Assembly (NCBI GenBank): GCA_014859685.1
Contig: JACUTU010000003.1
Span: 62,001-126,000 of the forward strand
Length of the DNA stretch: 64,000 nucleotides
Source: Sulfurospirillum sp.
Lineage (GTDB): Bacteria > Campylobacterota > Campylobacteria > Campylobacterales > Sulfurospirillaceae
Direction of reading: 5' to 3'
Part shown: one piece after another, positions 9,234 through 18,861 of the stretch
Numbering within the stretch: the stretch's first letter is position 1
Layout of the letters: the number at the start of each line of letters is the position of its first letter
The notes under the pieces: model-generated
Database searches by the model: none
The model's input: only the letters and a program-made list of their open reading frames with translations
Told to the model about the DNA's origin: nothing
Made by a program: the position numbers and the translations under genes

Positions 9234-11190
9234 CGCCAATAAGCCGCGACCAAGAAGAAGAAAGCCCCAAGCTCCAAAATCTACAGTAGCTCCAAATGCT
9301 GAAACTTCACAAACTGAACAACCACAATCACAACAACCACAATCACAACAACCACAATCACAACAACCACAATCACAACAAAATAAGCCTAAAAAGAATC
9401 AAAGAAGGCAGATGACAAGTTCGATTGAGGGTAACGAAAAGTGGCAAAATGAGATGAAAAAAACTATCATCGCAAATGAAAAAATCCAAAAAGAAAGACT
9501 TCAGACTTTTAATTTGCCTGATCAAAATACAACTGCAAAAGTTCGCATAACTCCACTTGGAGGACTTGGTGAAATTGGCGGCAATATATCTGTTATAGAA
9601 ACAGATACAAGCGCTATCATAATCGATGTAGGAATGAGTTTTCCTAGTGAAGACATGCACGGAGTTGATATATTGATTCCTGATTTTACCTATCTGCGAA
9701 GTATAAAAAACAAGATCAAAGGCATTGTAATTACGCATGCACACGAAGACCATATAGGGGCTATTCCTTATCTTTTTAAAGAGATGCAATTTCCCATCTA
9801 TGCAACGCCATTGCCGCTTGGAATGCTTTCAAATAAGTTTGAAGAACACGGATTAAAGGCTGAGCGAAGGTATTTTAGACCTGTTGAGAAGCGAAAAGTG
9901 ATACAAATCGGCGATTTTAGTGTTGAATGGATTCATATCACACATTCTATCATCGATGCTTCCTCTTTGGCGATTACATGTGAGGCCGGAACACTTATCC
10001 ATACTGGAGATTTTAAGATTGACCACACTCCAATAGATGGCTTGGTGAGTGACCTACATAGGTTTGCACACTACGGCGAAAAAGGGATTTTATGTCTTTT
10101 GAGTGATAGTACAAACTCTTATAGAGAGGGCGTAACAAAAAGTGAAAGTATAGTTGGAAATACTTTTGATGGAATTTTTGCTAAGGCAAAAGGTCGGGTT
10201 ATTATGTCCACTTTTTCATCAAATATCCATAGGGTATATCAGGCGATTGATTATGGCTGTAGACACGGTAGAAAAGTTTGTGTTATCGGCAGATCAATGG
10301 AAAAAAATCTTTTCATTGCCATGGACTTGGGCTATATAAACCTTGATAAAAGTATCTTTATTGAGCCGCACGAATTAGGAAAATATAATGACAAAGATAT
10401 CTTGATCGTCACAACAGGTTCTCAAGGCGAGACGATGAGTGCGCTGTATCGTATGGCAACTGATGAACACAGGCATGTTAAAATTAAAACAAGTGACCAG
10501 ATTATCATCTCGGCAAGAGCGATACCAGGGAACGAGGGAAGTGTTTCAAAAGTACTAAACTTCCTGCTTAAAAGTGGTGCCGATGTTGCCTATCAGGATT
10601 TTAGTGAAATCCATGCAAGTGGACATGCTTCACAAGAAGATCAAAAACTTATATTGAGATTATGTAAGCCAAAATTCTTCCTCCCAGTACATGGCGAATA
10701 CAACCATATTGTCAAACATAAAGAAACAGCAATAGATTGTGGCATTCCATCTCGCAATATTTTACTAATGAGTGATGGCGAACAGATTGAAATATGTCCA
10801 AAATATATCAAAAAAATCAAAACAGTTAAAACAGGAAAAGTATATATCGACAATCAGATCAACCAGCAAATTGCTAACGATGTAGTATTGGATAGACAAA
10901 AAATGGCAGATGCTGGATTGGTTATGCTTGTAGCACAAGTGGACGCAAAAGAGTCAAAACTCATTAGCAAGCCAAAAGTAACAAGTTATGGTTTGGTTAG
11001 TGACAAAGAAGATCGTGAGTTTAGTCATGAGATGGAGGGCGTGATAGACCAGTTTATGCTCAATACTAAAAAAGAGATCTTGCAAGATGCTAGAGCACTT
11101 GAAAATGAGCTTAGACAGGTTGTAAGAAAGCATATATTTAGAAAAATGAAAAAATATCCAACTATCGTTCCTACGATATTTATGATGTAA
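9196..11190 (+). CDS. rnj: Ribonuclease J (metallo-beta-lactamase, beta-CASP)
   Basis: This is the endo/5'-3' exoribonuclease central to RNA turnover in Campylobacterota, which lack an RNase E-type degradosome. VITHAHEDHIGAIPYL carries the HxHxDH zinc motif, followed by beta-CASP blocks and a C-terminal domain. The first 110 or so residues are a hydrophilic, basic, Gln/Pro-rich extension, as in Helicobacter RNase J, and contain four perfect copies of a 15-bp repeat. ATG at 9196 or 9199 (MMAENN) follows ACAAGG. The start lies within rsmA. Confidence 0.95.
   Translation: MMAENNEEIKPVSANKPRPRRRKPQAPKSTVAPNAETSQTEQPQSQQPQSQQPQSQQPQSQQNKPKKNQRRQMTSSIEGNEKWQNEMKKTIIANEKIQKERLQTFNLPDQNTTAKVRITPLGGLGEIGGNISVIETDTSAIIIDVGMSFPSEDMHGVDILIPDFTYLRSIKNKIKGIVITHAHEDHIGAIPYLFKEMQFPIYATPLPLGMLSNKFEEHGLKAERRYFRPVEKRKVIQIGDFSVEWIHITHSIIDASSLAITCEAGTLIHTGDFKIDHTPIDGLVSDLHRFAHYGEKGILCLLSDSTNSYREGVTKSESIVGNTFDGIFAKAKGRVIMSTFSSNIHRVYQAIDYGCRHGRKVCVIGRSMEKNLFIAMDLGYINLDKSIFIEPHELGKYNDKDILIVTTGSQGETMSALYRMATDEHRHVKIKTSDQIIISARAIPGNEGSVSKVLNFLLKSGADVAYQDFSEIHASGHASQEDQKLILRLCKPKFFLPVHGEYNHIVKHKETAIDCGIPSRNILLMSDGEQIEICPKYIKKIKTVKTGKVYIDNQINQQIANDVVLDRQKMADAGLVMLVAQVDAKESKLISKPKVTSYGLVSDKEDREFSHEMEGVIDQFMLNTKKEILQDARALENELRQVVRKHIFRKMKKYPTIVPTIFMM
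9319..9378 (+). repeat. 15-bp tandem repeat x4 inside rnj
   Basis: The unit CAACCACAATCACAA is repeated four times without a mismatch and encodes QPQSQ pentapeptides in the RNase J extension. The repeat length is a multiple of three, so copy-number change would alter the linker length without breaking the frame. Confidence 0.95.
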
Positions 11191-11199
11191 GGTAAGCAT

Positions 11200-12162
11200 A
11201 TGAATTTTATAAAAATAGCACAAGAAGTACTGGAGCTTGAAGCAAAAGAGCTCCAAATAGCTGCAAAAAAATTGGGAAAAGAGATCGAAGATGCTGTTGA
11301 TCTAGTGATGCAAACAAAAGGCAAACTTATAGTTACAGGTGTAGGCAAAAGTGGACTTGTTGGCGCTAAAATAGCAGCAACGCTTGCAAGCACAGGAACT
11401 TCAAGCTTCTTTTTGCATCCAACAGAAGCAATGCATGGGGATTTGGGAATGCTTGCAAAAGGTGACGCACTGCTTGCTATTAGTTATAGTGGTGAGAGTG
11501 AAGAGCTTATCCGTATGCTCCCACATGTAAAGCGATTTGATATTCCGCTGATCGGTATGGCAAGAAGTAAAGAGAGTTCGCTTGGAAAATACAGTGATGT
11601 TTTTTTGAATATAGATATACAGCAAGAAGCCTGTCCATTGCAAGCCGCACCAACGAGTTCAACCACGCTTACACTTGCCCTTGGTGATGCACTTGCTGTT
11701 TGTTTGATGAAAAAAAGAGGGTTTGCTAAAGAAGACTTTGCATCATACCATCCAGGAGGTAGTCTAGGCAAGCAACTTTTTGTCAAAGTAAGTGATTTGA
11801 TGCGAACTAACAATTTACCAACAGTGAGTGAAAATACAAAACTTAAAGATGCGATTATTGCCATGAGTGAGGGAAGACTTGGTAATGTGCTTATAACAGA
11901 CAACACTAACAAGCTTATCGGACTCTTGAGCGATGGAGATCTTAGAAGAGCCTTGATGTTAGATGATTTTTCGATCGAAAAAAGTGTTATGGAGTATGCA
12001 TGTTTGAACCCAAAAACACTCAACAATGCCGGTCTGTTAGCAAGTGACGCACTTGTGCTTATTGAAAAATACAAAATACAATTGTTGGTAGTAACAGATA
12101 CAAGTGATGTTGTCGTTGGTGTGTTACATATTCATGATTTGATAGAAGCTGGAATCAAATAA
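11200..12162 (+). CDS. kdsD: KpsF/GutQ-family arabinose-5-phosphate isomerase
   Basis: It interconverts ribulose-5-phosphate and arabinose-5-phosphate, the first step of KDO synthesis for lipopolysaccharide. The SIS domain comes first, with GVGKSGLVGAKIAATLAS (about residues 47-64) and ISYSGESEEL. Two CBS domains follow (about 205-320). Length (320 aa) and domain order are standard. Start is ATG after AAGGTAAG, nine bases beyond rnj. The next gene begins with no gap. Confidence 0.92.
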   Translation: MNFIKIAQEVLELEAKELQIAAKKLGKEIEDAVDLVMQTKGKLIVTGVGKSGLVGAKIAATLASTGTSSFFLHPTEAMHGDLGMLAKGDALLAISYSGESEELIRMLPHVKRFDIPLIGMARSKESSLGKYSDVFLNIDIQQEACPLQAAPTSSTTLTLALGDALAVCLMKKRGFAKEDFASYHPGGSLGKQLFVKVSDLMRTNNLPTVSENTKLKDAIIAMSEGRLGNVLITDNTNKLIGLLSDGDLRRALMLDDFSIEKSVMEYACLNPKTLNNAGLLASDALVLIEKYKIQLLVVTDTSDVVVGVLHIHDLIEAGIK

Positions 12163-12954
12163 ATGGAAGAGCAAAGACTCAATAAAATAATTTCCCACAA
12201 TACAAAATATTCAAGAAGAGAAGCAGATAAGCTCATCGCTGATGGACTTGTGAGTGTCGATGGCAAGGTGGTAACAGATCTGAGTACGAAAGTTACTTTT
12301 AAAAATAAAATCATCCTCAATGGCAGAAAACTTTTTGAAAAAGAGGGTTATTCAGTTTTGGTATATCATAAGCCAAAAGGTGAATTAGTAAGTAAAAAAG
12401 ATGACCGTGGCAGAAAAGTTATATACGATACTTTGCCTAAAAAATATGGACATTATCTTAGCGTTGGCAGACTGGATTTTGCTAGCGAAGGATTGTTGCT
12501 TTTGTGTGATTCTCCAGTGGTAGTGTCTGCACTTATGCATGGTGATCTTGAAAGAGTTTATTATATAAAAATACAAGGTGAGATAACGCCACTTATGGAA
12601 AGTGCCATGAAAGAGGGATTGTATATCGAAGATGCGAGAAAAGGAGGGCATGAGGATAGTGACATCCGTTCCATGAATTTTGCACCTTTTGCAAATTATC
12701 GTATCATTAAAAATAGACCAACTTATTCAACGCTAAAAATCACTATCATAGAGGGACAAAATAGAGAATTAAGACGATTTTTTGCTCATTTCGACACGCC
12801 TGTGGTTGATTTGAAGCGAGTAAGTTACGGAAGAGTAGATTTAGGTACATTAAAACCTGGAAAAGTGCGATTTTTAGAAGCTAACGAATACGCCGCACTT
12901 AGAGACTATCTAAGTTATGTCGAGCAAAAAAATGATGGACAACCTAGCGCTTAG
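12163..12954 (+). CDS. RsuA/RluB-family rRNA pseudouridine synthase
   Basis: An N-terminal S4 domain (RLNKIISHNTKYSRREADKL) precedes the catalytic domain with VGRLDFASEGLLLL, where the Asp is the nucleophile, and EGQNRELRRFF. At 263 aa it fits RluB/RsuA-type enzymes that modify 23S or 16S rRNA. The exact target is not evident. It abuts kdsD and overlaps the start of rarA by up to 38 bases. Confidence 0.9.
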   Translation: MEEQRLNKIISHNTKYSRREADKLIADGLVSVDGKVVTDLSTKVTFKNKIILNGRKLFEKEGYSVLVYHKPKGELVSKKDDRGRKVIYDTLPKKYGHYLSVGRLDFASEGLLLLCDSPVVVSALMHGDLERVYYIKIQGEITPLMESAMKEGLYIEDARKGGHEDSDIRSMNFAPFANYRIIKNRPTYSTLKITIIEGQNRELRRFFAHFDTPVVDLKRVSYGRVDLGTLKPGKVRFLEANEYAALRDYLSYVEQKNDGQPSA

Positions 12955-14122
12955 GTTGCGACCAAAAAGTTTAACTGAATTTTTTGGGCAAAAACACTTA
13001 TGTGCAAAAGATGGCGCATTTTACCATCTTTTGCAAAATAAAACGGTTCCAAATTGTATTTTTTTTGGTCCAGCTGGAGTTGGCAAAACAACTCTAGCAC
13101 GCATTGTTGCACACGCGCTAGAGTTGCCATTTTATGAACTAGATGCTACAAGTCTCAAAGTCGAAGAGTTTCGAAAGATCCTACATAATCACAAAAATGC
13201 TTTGCAAAAACCTGTAATATTTATCGATGAGGTGCATAGACTCTCAAAAACACAGCAAGAGGTTTTACTCATACCAATGGAAAATAGAGATGCAATCATA
13301 ATCGCTGCATCGACTGAAAATCCCTATTTTACGCTAAGTTCCGGCATTCGTTCTCGCTCAATGCTTTTTGAATTTTATGATTTGAATGATACAGATATGC
13401 TTGAAATCCTACAAAAAGCACAGCAGATGATACACTTTGAAATCGATGCAGATGCAAAAGCATATCTTATAGCCTCAAGTGGTGGTGATGCAAGATCGCT
13501 TCTCAATCTTTTGGAATTTGCCATAAAAGTAAATCTACATGTAAGCTTGCAAATCCTAAAATCTTTGCGTCCAAATGCACTCAGCGATGGTGTTAGCAAA
13601 GATGAAACGCACTACGACCTTATAAGCGCTCTGATAAAAAGTGTACGGGGCAGTGATGTGGATGCTGGCTTGTATTATCTAGCAAGGCTTATAGATGGCG
13701 GAGAGAGTGCGGATTTTATAGCGCGTCGCTTGGTTGTATTGGCAAGCGAAGATATAGGAAATGCAAATCCTCAAGCACTCAATCTCGCTACTTCAGCTTT
13801 GCTAGCTGTGAGTAAGATAGGATTTCCTGAAGCTCGTATTATCCTCTCACAAACGCTTATATATCTTACATGTAGCCCAAAATCAAACGCAGCATACAAT
13901 GCGATCAATACCGCGCTAGAGTATGTAAAAACACAAAAAAAACTTCCAATCCCAAAACACCTCACAAATAGTGGTAAAAATGCTTATGTATATCCCCATG
14001 ATTTTGGCGGCTGGGTTGCACAAAAATATATTTCAAAGAAAGTCACTTTTTTTCAGCACAATAACATAGCCTTTGAAAAAACACTCCACGAATGGTTGCA
14101 AAAAATCAAGAGAGAAGTATGA
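12917..14122 (+). CDS. rarA: Replication-associated recombination protein A (AAA+ ATPase)
   Basis: This MgsA/RarA/WHIP-family clamp-loader-like ATPase acts at stalled replication forks. GPAGVGKTTLARIV is the Walker A motif (about residue 50), IDEVHRLSKTQQ the Walker B, and AASTENPYF sensor I. The C-terminal tetramerisation region is present. The start could be 12917 or the ATGs at 12932/12935, since none has a strong ribosome site. The stop overlaps the J-domain gene start as ATGA. Confidence 0.93.
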   Translation: MSSKKMMDNLALRLRPKSLTEFFGQKHLCAKDGAFYHLLQNKTVPNCIFFGPAGVGKTTLARIVAHALELPFYELDATSLKVEEFRKILHNHKNALQKPVIFIDEVHRLSKTQQEVLLIPMENRDAIIIAASTENPYFTLSSGIRSRSMLFEFYDLNDTDMLEILQKAQQMIHFEIDADAKAYLIASSGGDARSLLNLLEFAIKVNLHVSLQILKSLRPNALSDGVSKDETHYDLISALIKSVRGSDVDAGLYYLARLIDGGESADFIARRLVVLASEDIGNANPQALNLATSALLAVSKIGFPEARIILSQTLIYLTCSPKSNAAYNAINTALEYVKTQKKLPIPKHLTNSGKNAYVYPHDFGGWVAQKYISKKVTFFQHNNIAFEKTLHEWLQKIKREV

Positions 14123-14403
14123 ATTACAGCGAATTTGAAAAAGCAATACAAACGCTCGGTCTTTGTGCAAAAGTAAGTTATGATGATTTAAAATCGCATT
14201 ATCGTGAACTCTCAAAAGTTCACCATCCAGATAGAAGCGATGGCGATGCTGTAAAATTTGATGCGATAACAAAAGCTTATAAATTGCTCAAAACATACAT
14301 GGAATCTTACCGCTTTTCTCTCGATAAAGAGGAGTTTCAAAATCAACATCCAAGTATTTTAAATATGAAAGATTGGCTCAGCGGCAACACAAGAGAAAGT
14401 TAA
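14119..14403 (+). CDS. Small J-domain (DnaJ-like) protein
   Basis: This 94-aa protein consists almost only of a J domain. The HPD motif that stimulates DnaK ATPase is in KVHHPDRSDG, and helix III reads KFDAITKAYKLL. It lacks the G/F, zinc and substrate domains of true DnaJ, so it is probably a specialised co-chaperone. It overlaps rarA by ATGA and the convergent YdcF-like gene by four bases. Confidence 0.85.
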   Translation: MNYSEFEKAIQTLGLCAKVSYDDLKSHYRELSKVHHPDRSDGDAVKFDAITKAYKLLKTYMESYRFSLDKEEFQNQHPSILNMKDWLSGNTRES

Positions 14404-15182
14404 TAAACTCCTTTGAGATACAAACTCAACAAACCAAAATACTCGTGCAGTGCTCTGTAACTATTTTTAAAAGCGTCCATACTTGGCAAATAATCCCAAT
14501 TTGTTCGTTCTGCGTTGCTTATCAAAAAATCAGTTGCATTTGCAACTACTTCAAAACCAAAATGCTCATATAATTTGATAGATCTTCTCATGTGGTACGC
14601 TGATGTCACAAGGTAAATTTTTGGTTTTTTGATGCCAAAGTGTTGAAAAATTTCATAAGAGTATCGCGCATTTTCATAAGTATCTAAGCTTTTGTCTTCT
14701 ACAAGCATAGAAAATCTCTTATCACTAAGATCCAAAGAATTCGGAATGCTTACATGTAAGTATTGCTCAAGTTCATGAGTACTAGCTAGAAAAGCAGCAG
14801 CTTCTGTGTACTTTGTGATTCCAGCGCCACTAAAAAGTATAGGTAAATCTTGCGAACGAGCTTGCATAATGCCCCATATCGCTCGTTTGTACGCACTTGG
14901 TGAAAGCGGGATATTTGGGCTATCCGCAACACTACCACCCGCTAAAATAACAAGTGCATCTACGCGTTGTGGCTCAAAATTTCGAAAGGGTTTTTCTAAT
15001 GGTGCAAGTAACATATCAGATACAAAAGAGTTAGCAAGTGCGTAAAATACAAATGCACTTGCTAAGAAAAAAGCACGAAATTTTTTAGCAAATAAAGCAG
15101 CTAACACAAAAAGAAATACAAACAATCCAGGCGGTAAAAAAAGATATGTAAAAAGCTTAGAAATGATGTAAAATTGGCTCAT
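14400..15182 (-). CDS. YdcF/ElyC/SanA-like DUF218 membrane protein
   Basis: This 260-aa protein has two N-terminal hydrophobic helices (about residues 8-55) and a DUF218 domain starting LVILAGGSVADSP, with TSAYHMRRSIKLYEHFGF later. ElyC, a relative, affects envelope integrity and undecaprenyl-carrier metabolism in E. coli; the function here is unknown. Its start touches the purM stop, so it probably shares the purM transcript. Confidence 0.85.
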   Translation of the reverse strand: MSQFYIISKLFTYLFLPPGLFVFLFVLAALFAKKFRAFFLASAFVFYALANSFVSDMLLAPLEKPFRNFEPQRVDALVILAGGSVADSPNIPLSPSAYKRAIWGIMQARSQDLPILFSGAGITKYTEAAAFLASTHELEQYLHVSIPNSLDLSDKRFSMLVEDKSLDTYENARYSYEIFQHFGIKKPKIYLVTSAYHMRRSIKLYEHFGFEVVANATDFLISNAERTNWDYLPSMDAFKNSYRALHEYFGLLSLYLKGVY

Positions 15183-16177
15183 TAGAGCATCACAACTTCT
15201 CTTTGACCATTAACTAACTCACCGATAACATATCCATCACTGTTAGCAAGTACAAAATCAACATTTTCACTACTCACAATTAAAATCATACCAACACCCA
15301 TATTGAAAGTTCGATACATTTCACTTGCGGCTACATGTTTACTCATCAGTTCAAAAATGCTAAGTGTGCGAATTTTGTCTTTATAGATTGTTGCTTGGAG
15401 ATTCTCTGGCAAAACTCTTGGTAAGTTTTCAACAATGCCACCACCCGTAATGTGTGCGAGGGCATTGATTTTACTTTTCAGTTTTTTAAATAGTGGTACA
15501 TAAATTCTTGTCGGCTCTAAGAGAATATCGATAAGCGCTTTGCCATCGATTGTGCTTTCAAAATTGTAACCGAGTTTTTCAAAAAAAAGTTTTCTAACTA
15601 GTGAATAGCCATTGGAATGAATACCAGAACTTGGTAACGCTATGATTACATCACCTGCTTTTACACAACCTAAACGGTTCATCTCCTCTTTTTCGGCGAT
15701 TCCTACAGCAAAACCTGCAAGATCAAAATCTTTTCCACTATACATTCCTGGCATTTCAGCAGTTTCGCCTCCTATGAGTGAACATTCCGCAAGTTTGCAA
15801 CCCTCGGCTATGCCCGCTATGACTTGTGTGGCATCTTTTATATCTAATTTACTCATCGCATAATAATCTAAAAAAAACAGTGGCTCGCCAAAATTGCAGA
15901 TAAGGTCATTGACGCACATCGCTACAAGATCGATTCCCACACTGTGCAATTTGCCAGATTCTATGGCGAGCTTAAGTTTTGTACCTACACCATCGGTTGC
16001 ACCCAATAAAATAGGTTGTTTGTAGCCAGTTGGCAAGGCATAAGCCCCAGCAAAAGAACCGATACCGCCTACAACATTGCTATCAAAAGTCGCTTTGACT
16101 AATGGTTTGATATTTTCTACAAACTGATTTCCAGCGTCTATATCGACACCCGCATCTTTATAACTGATCGTACTCAT
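15182..16177 (-). CDS. purM: Phosphoribosylformylglycinamidine cyclo-ligase
   Basis: AIR synthetase, step 5 of purine synthesis, closes the imidazole ring of FGAM using ATP. It has 331 aa. The N-terminal YKDAGVDIDAGNQ, the ATP/substrate loop GATDGVGTKLKLA, and GGETAEMPGMY are all diagnostic. A divergent promoter region (75 bp) separates it from the SpeE-like gene. Confidence 0.97.
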   Translation of the reverse strand: MSTISYKDAGVDIDAGNQFVENIKPLVKATFDSNVVGGIGSFAGAYALPTGYKQPILLGATDGVGTKLKLAIESGKLHSVGIDLVAMCVNDLICNFGEPLFFLDYYAMSKLDIKDATQVIAGIAEGCKLAECSLIGGETAEMPGMYSGKDFDLAGFAVGIAEKEEMNRLGCVKAGDVIIALPSSGIHSNGYSLVRKLFFEKLGYNFESTIDGKALIDILLEPTRIYVPLFKKLKSKINALAHITGGGIVENLPRVLPENLQATIYKDKIRTLSIFELMSKHVAASEMYRTFNMGVGMILIVSSENVDFVLANSDGYVIGELVNGQREVVML

Positions 16178-16252
16178 ACTTTGCCTTCAATTTTTTAAGT
16201 GATTTTAACAAATATATGTTAAAATCGTGATAAAAATTAAAAAGGCAATAAT

Positions 16253-16783
16253 TTGAGAAACGAAACTATAAATGCTGAAATGCTAACCCATGTACCATTA
16301 TGTACACATGCACAGCCAAAAGATGTGCTAGTGCTTGGCAGGCACGATTTTATTAACATAGAGATTGCAAGGCATTTGGGCCTACATGTAAGACTCTGTG
16401 AAAATTTTACATGTATAGAAGAAGCAAAAGACGCTTCGATAGATGTTGTAATCATCAATTCTGATAGATTTTGTGAAGCTACAAATGTGGCACAAATCAA
16501 TAGAGTATTACGAAAAGATGGCTTAGTAGTCGTGAAAAGCGATGAAAAACTTAAACAAAATATGTCGCTATTTGATAATCTTTTTGGTGTCGTTATGACT
16601 TATACATATGAGGGCAAAAGAGCGATTTTGGCTTCTAAAAAATACCATCCAACAGCAGATATTATTTTGCAAAGAGCAGATTTGATTGATGGCTTGAATT
16701 ACTACAATGCACAGTTGCATCTTGCTTCCTTTGCCTTGCCAACTTTTATGAAAAATGAGTTGCTTGGAGTGCAAAAAAACTGA
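16253..16783 (+). CDS. Spermidine synthase-like protein, shortened and diverged
   Basis: It resembles the SpeE fold: ETINAEMLTHVPLCTH near the N-terminus, a Rossmann strand VLVLGRHDF, and a C-terminal YYNAQLHLASFALPTF typical of aminopropyltransferases. At 176 aa it lacks the N-terminal beta domain. The glycine-rich GGGDG loop that binds decarboxylated SAM reads LGRHDF, and the catalytic acidic motif is not visible. It may therefore be non-catalytic. Start is TTG after AAAGG. It overlaps coaE by one base. Confidence 0.7.
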   Translation: MRNETINAEMLTHVPLCTHAQPKDVLVLGRHDFINIEIARHLGLHVRLCENFTCIEEAKDASIDVVIINSDRFCEATNVAQINRVLRKDGLVVVKSDEKLKQNMSLFDNLFGVVMTYTYEGKRAILASKKYHPTADIILQRADLIDGLNYYNAQLHLASFALPTFMKNELLGVQKN

Positions 16784-17388
16784 TGACATTCAAACATGCT
16801 TGCGTGATAACAGGTGGCATTGCAACGGGTAAAAGCACCGTGTGTTCACTTTTGCGAATACACGGTTTTCATATTGTTGATGCTGATTTGATTGCAAAAG
16901 AGCAGATAGAAACTTGCAAGCGTGAACTGGTGGAGCTTTTTGGAGGCGATATCTTTGATGGTGAACATATCGACAGAGCAAAACTAGCACAAAAAATATT
17001 TACAGATGCAAGTGAAAGGGCTAAGCTCAATAAGCTTTTGCACCCAAAAATCAGGGGCGAACTCTACCGAGTGGCACAAGAGTTAGATCAAAAAGGGGTT
17101 GCATATATCATCGATATTCCGCTTTATTTTGAAACAAATCACTATGATGCAAAGATGAGCGCACTTGTTTATGCCCCACAAGATATACAAAAATCTAGAC
17201 TCATGCAAAGAGATGGTCTCTCATGCGTGGACGCTCAAAAAAGACTTGATGCACAAATGCCGATAGAGCAAAAAAAAACCATGGCCGATTGCATTATCGA
17301 CAATTCCAAAGATTTGAAACATTTACAAAATGAGGTTGAAAGATTTGTGGAGCGAGTAAAGGAGGATTATGCAAGTAGTAAAATATAA
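16783..17388 (+). CDS. coaE: Dephospho-CoA kinase
   Basis: This 201-aa enzyme phosphorylates dephospho-CoA to CoA, the last step of the pathway. The P-loop reads GGIATGKSTV (residues about 11-20) and is followed by VDADLIA, with IIDIPLYFE in the middle. It overlaps dapF by 20 bases. Confidence 0.95.
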   Translation: MTFKHACVITGGIATGKSTVCSLLRIHGFHIVDADLIAKEQIETCKRELVELFGGDIFDGEHIDRAKLAQKIFTDASERAKLNKLLHPKIRGELYRVAQELDQKGVAYIIDIPLYFETNHYDAKMSALVYAPQDIQKSRLMQRDGLSCVDAQKRLDAQMPIEQKKTMADCIIDNSKDLKHLQNEVERFVERVKEDYASSKI

Positions 17389-18118
17389 CGCAAGCGGCAA
17401 TGATTTTGTGATATTTCACACTTTTATCAAAAAAGATTACAGTAAGCTTGCTCAAAAACTTTGTCATAGACAAGAGGGCATTGGCGCTGATGGGCTTATT
17501 GTTTTGTTACCAAATGCTACTGTGGATTTTGAGTGGCTTTTTTACAATAGTGATGGCAGTGTAGCATTGATGTGTGGCAATGGAAGTAGAGCATGTGCAC
17601 ATTATGCCTACACACAAGGACTTGCTCCAGCTTCGATGTCTTTCCTTACGGGTGCTGGGAAGATTACTTCACTTGTGCAAGGTGATGTTGTTGCATCTCA
17701 ACTCACGCCACCAAAAGAGCTTGCAAAAAGCTTTTCACAAGAGGGAAGAGAGTGGTATTTTTATGATACGGGTGTGCCACATCTTGTTACGCTTGTAGAC
17801 GATTTGAGTGCTTTTGATAAAACGCTCGCTGCAAAAATGCGTTATGCACACAATGCTAATGTTAATTTTGTATTCTTCGATAAAAAATGCTTACATGTAA
17901 GAACTTATGAGCGGGGTGTAGAAGATGAGACAGGGGCTTGTGGCACTGGTATGGCAGCTTCTTTTTATGCACTATATTTGTTAGGACTTGTAGGAGATCA
18001 TGCAAAAGTATATCCTACGAGTAAAGAAGAACTTGAACTCTCAGTCCGTGATGGTGTGCTTTTTCTTAAAGGTAAAGTAAGTAAGATTTTTGAAACACAG
18101 CTTGAGAGGTTTGTATGA
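17369..18118 (+). CDS. dapF: Diaminopimelate epimerase
   Basis: It converts LL- to meso-diaminopimelate for lysine and peptidoglycan. Both catalytic cysteines are visible: MCGNGSRACAHYA and ETGACGTGMAAS. KYNASGNDFVIF is the standard N-terminus. At 249 aa it is on the short side of normal. The next gene starts within its last codons (GTATGA). Confidence 0.96.
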   Translation: MQVVKYNASGNDFVIFHTFIKKDYSKLAQKLCHRQEGIGADGLIVLLPNATVDFEWLFYNSDGSVALMCGNGSRACAHYAYTQGLAPASMSFLTGAGKITSLVQGDVVASQLTPPKELAKSFSQEGREWYFYDTGVPHLVTLVDDLSAFDKTLAAKMRYAHNANVNFVFFDKKCLHVRTYERGVEDETGACGTGMAASFYALYLLGLVGDHAKVYPTSKEELELSVRDGVLFLKGKVSKIFETQLERFV

Positions 18119-18861
18119 AAAAAGTTTTAATAACACTCTCTTTGCTTGCCAGTCTACTTTTTGCTGAAGGTTTTGATGCTTCTTTTTATGAATTACAAAA
18201 TTCCAAAAAACAAAAAGAAGAGTTTATAAAAGCACTTAAACCACTTTTGCAACGAGCTAATGAAAACATACTCAATGAACGCAATTTTATCGAAGCATTT
18301 TATATGAGAGCCATATCGATTGGTTTTAGAGAATTTGAATCAAGTGATTTAGCTTATATTATCAATCTTGCCAAAAAGTATAAAATTGCTACTATTTTTC
18401 ACAAAAATGAATTTTTGCGACGCATTGATGTGGTTCCGGTTTCTTTGGGGCTAACACAAGGTGCGATTGAGAGTGCATGGGGAAGAAGTCGTTTTGCGCG
18501 AGAAGCAAACAATATTTTTGGTCATTGGACTTGGGGTGAATATGGTTTAGTTCCAGAACAAAGGGAAGAGGGTAAAACGCACAAGATCAGAATTTTTAGC
18601 GATTTGCAAGCTTCGGTTGATGCGTATGTTCTCAATCTCAACAGAAATCAAGCGTATAAAGAGTTCCGTCATCAAAGAGAAGTATTTCGTCAAAAAGGAG
18701 AGCTTTTTAATGGCTTTGATGCAGCACTGAGTATGAAAAATTATTCTGAATTAAAAGAAGATTATGTGTGGATGTTGCAAGGGATGATGGAAAAAAATAA
18801 TCTTCTAGCGTATGACAATGATGCGGTTTACAATCCAGCTTCACTCATGGCGAGTGATTGA
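18115..18861 (+). CDS. Bax-like glucosaminidase (peptidoglycan hydrolase), exported
   Basis: The 248-aa protein starts with a signal peptide ([19 protein letters not shown]). The glucosaminidase domain carries [16 protein letters not shown], with the catalytic Glu, and NNIFGHWTW. It probably trims peptidoglycan glycan chains in the periplasm. It follows dapF by translational overlap. Its 3' end overlaps the convergent prfA by 34 bases. Confidence 0.88.
   Translation: MKKVLITLSLLASLLFAEGFDASFYELQNSKKQKEEFIKALKPLLQRANENILNERNFIEAFYMRAISIGFREFESSDLAYIINLAKKYKIATIFHKNEFLRRIDVVPVSLGLTQGAIESAWGRSRFAREANNIFGHWTWGEYGLVPEQREEGKTHKIRIFSDLQASVDAYVLNLNRNQAYKEFRHQREVFRQKGELFNGFDAALSMKNYSELKEDYVWMLQGMMEKNNLLAYDNDAVYNPASLMASD

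Noticed and set aside
18828-18861. Possible frameshift or truncation at the Bax-like/prfA junction
   Set aside because: Both genes have full-length conserved ends; the 34-bp convergent overlap is simply compaction.
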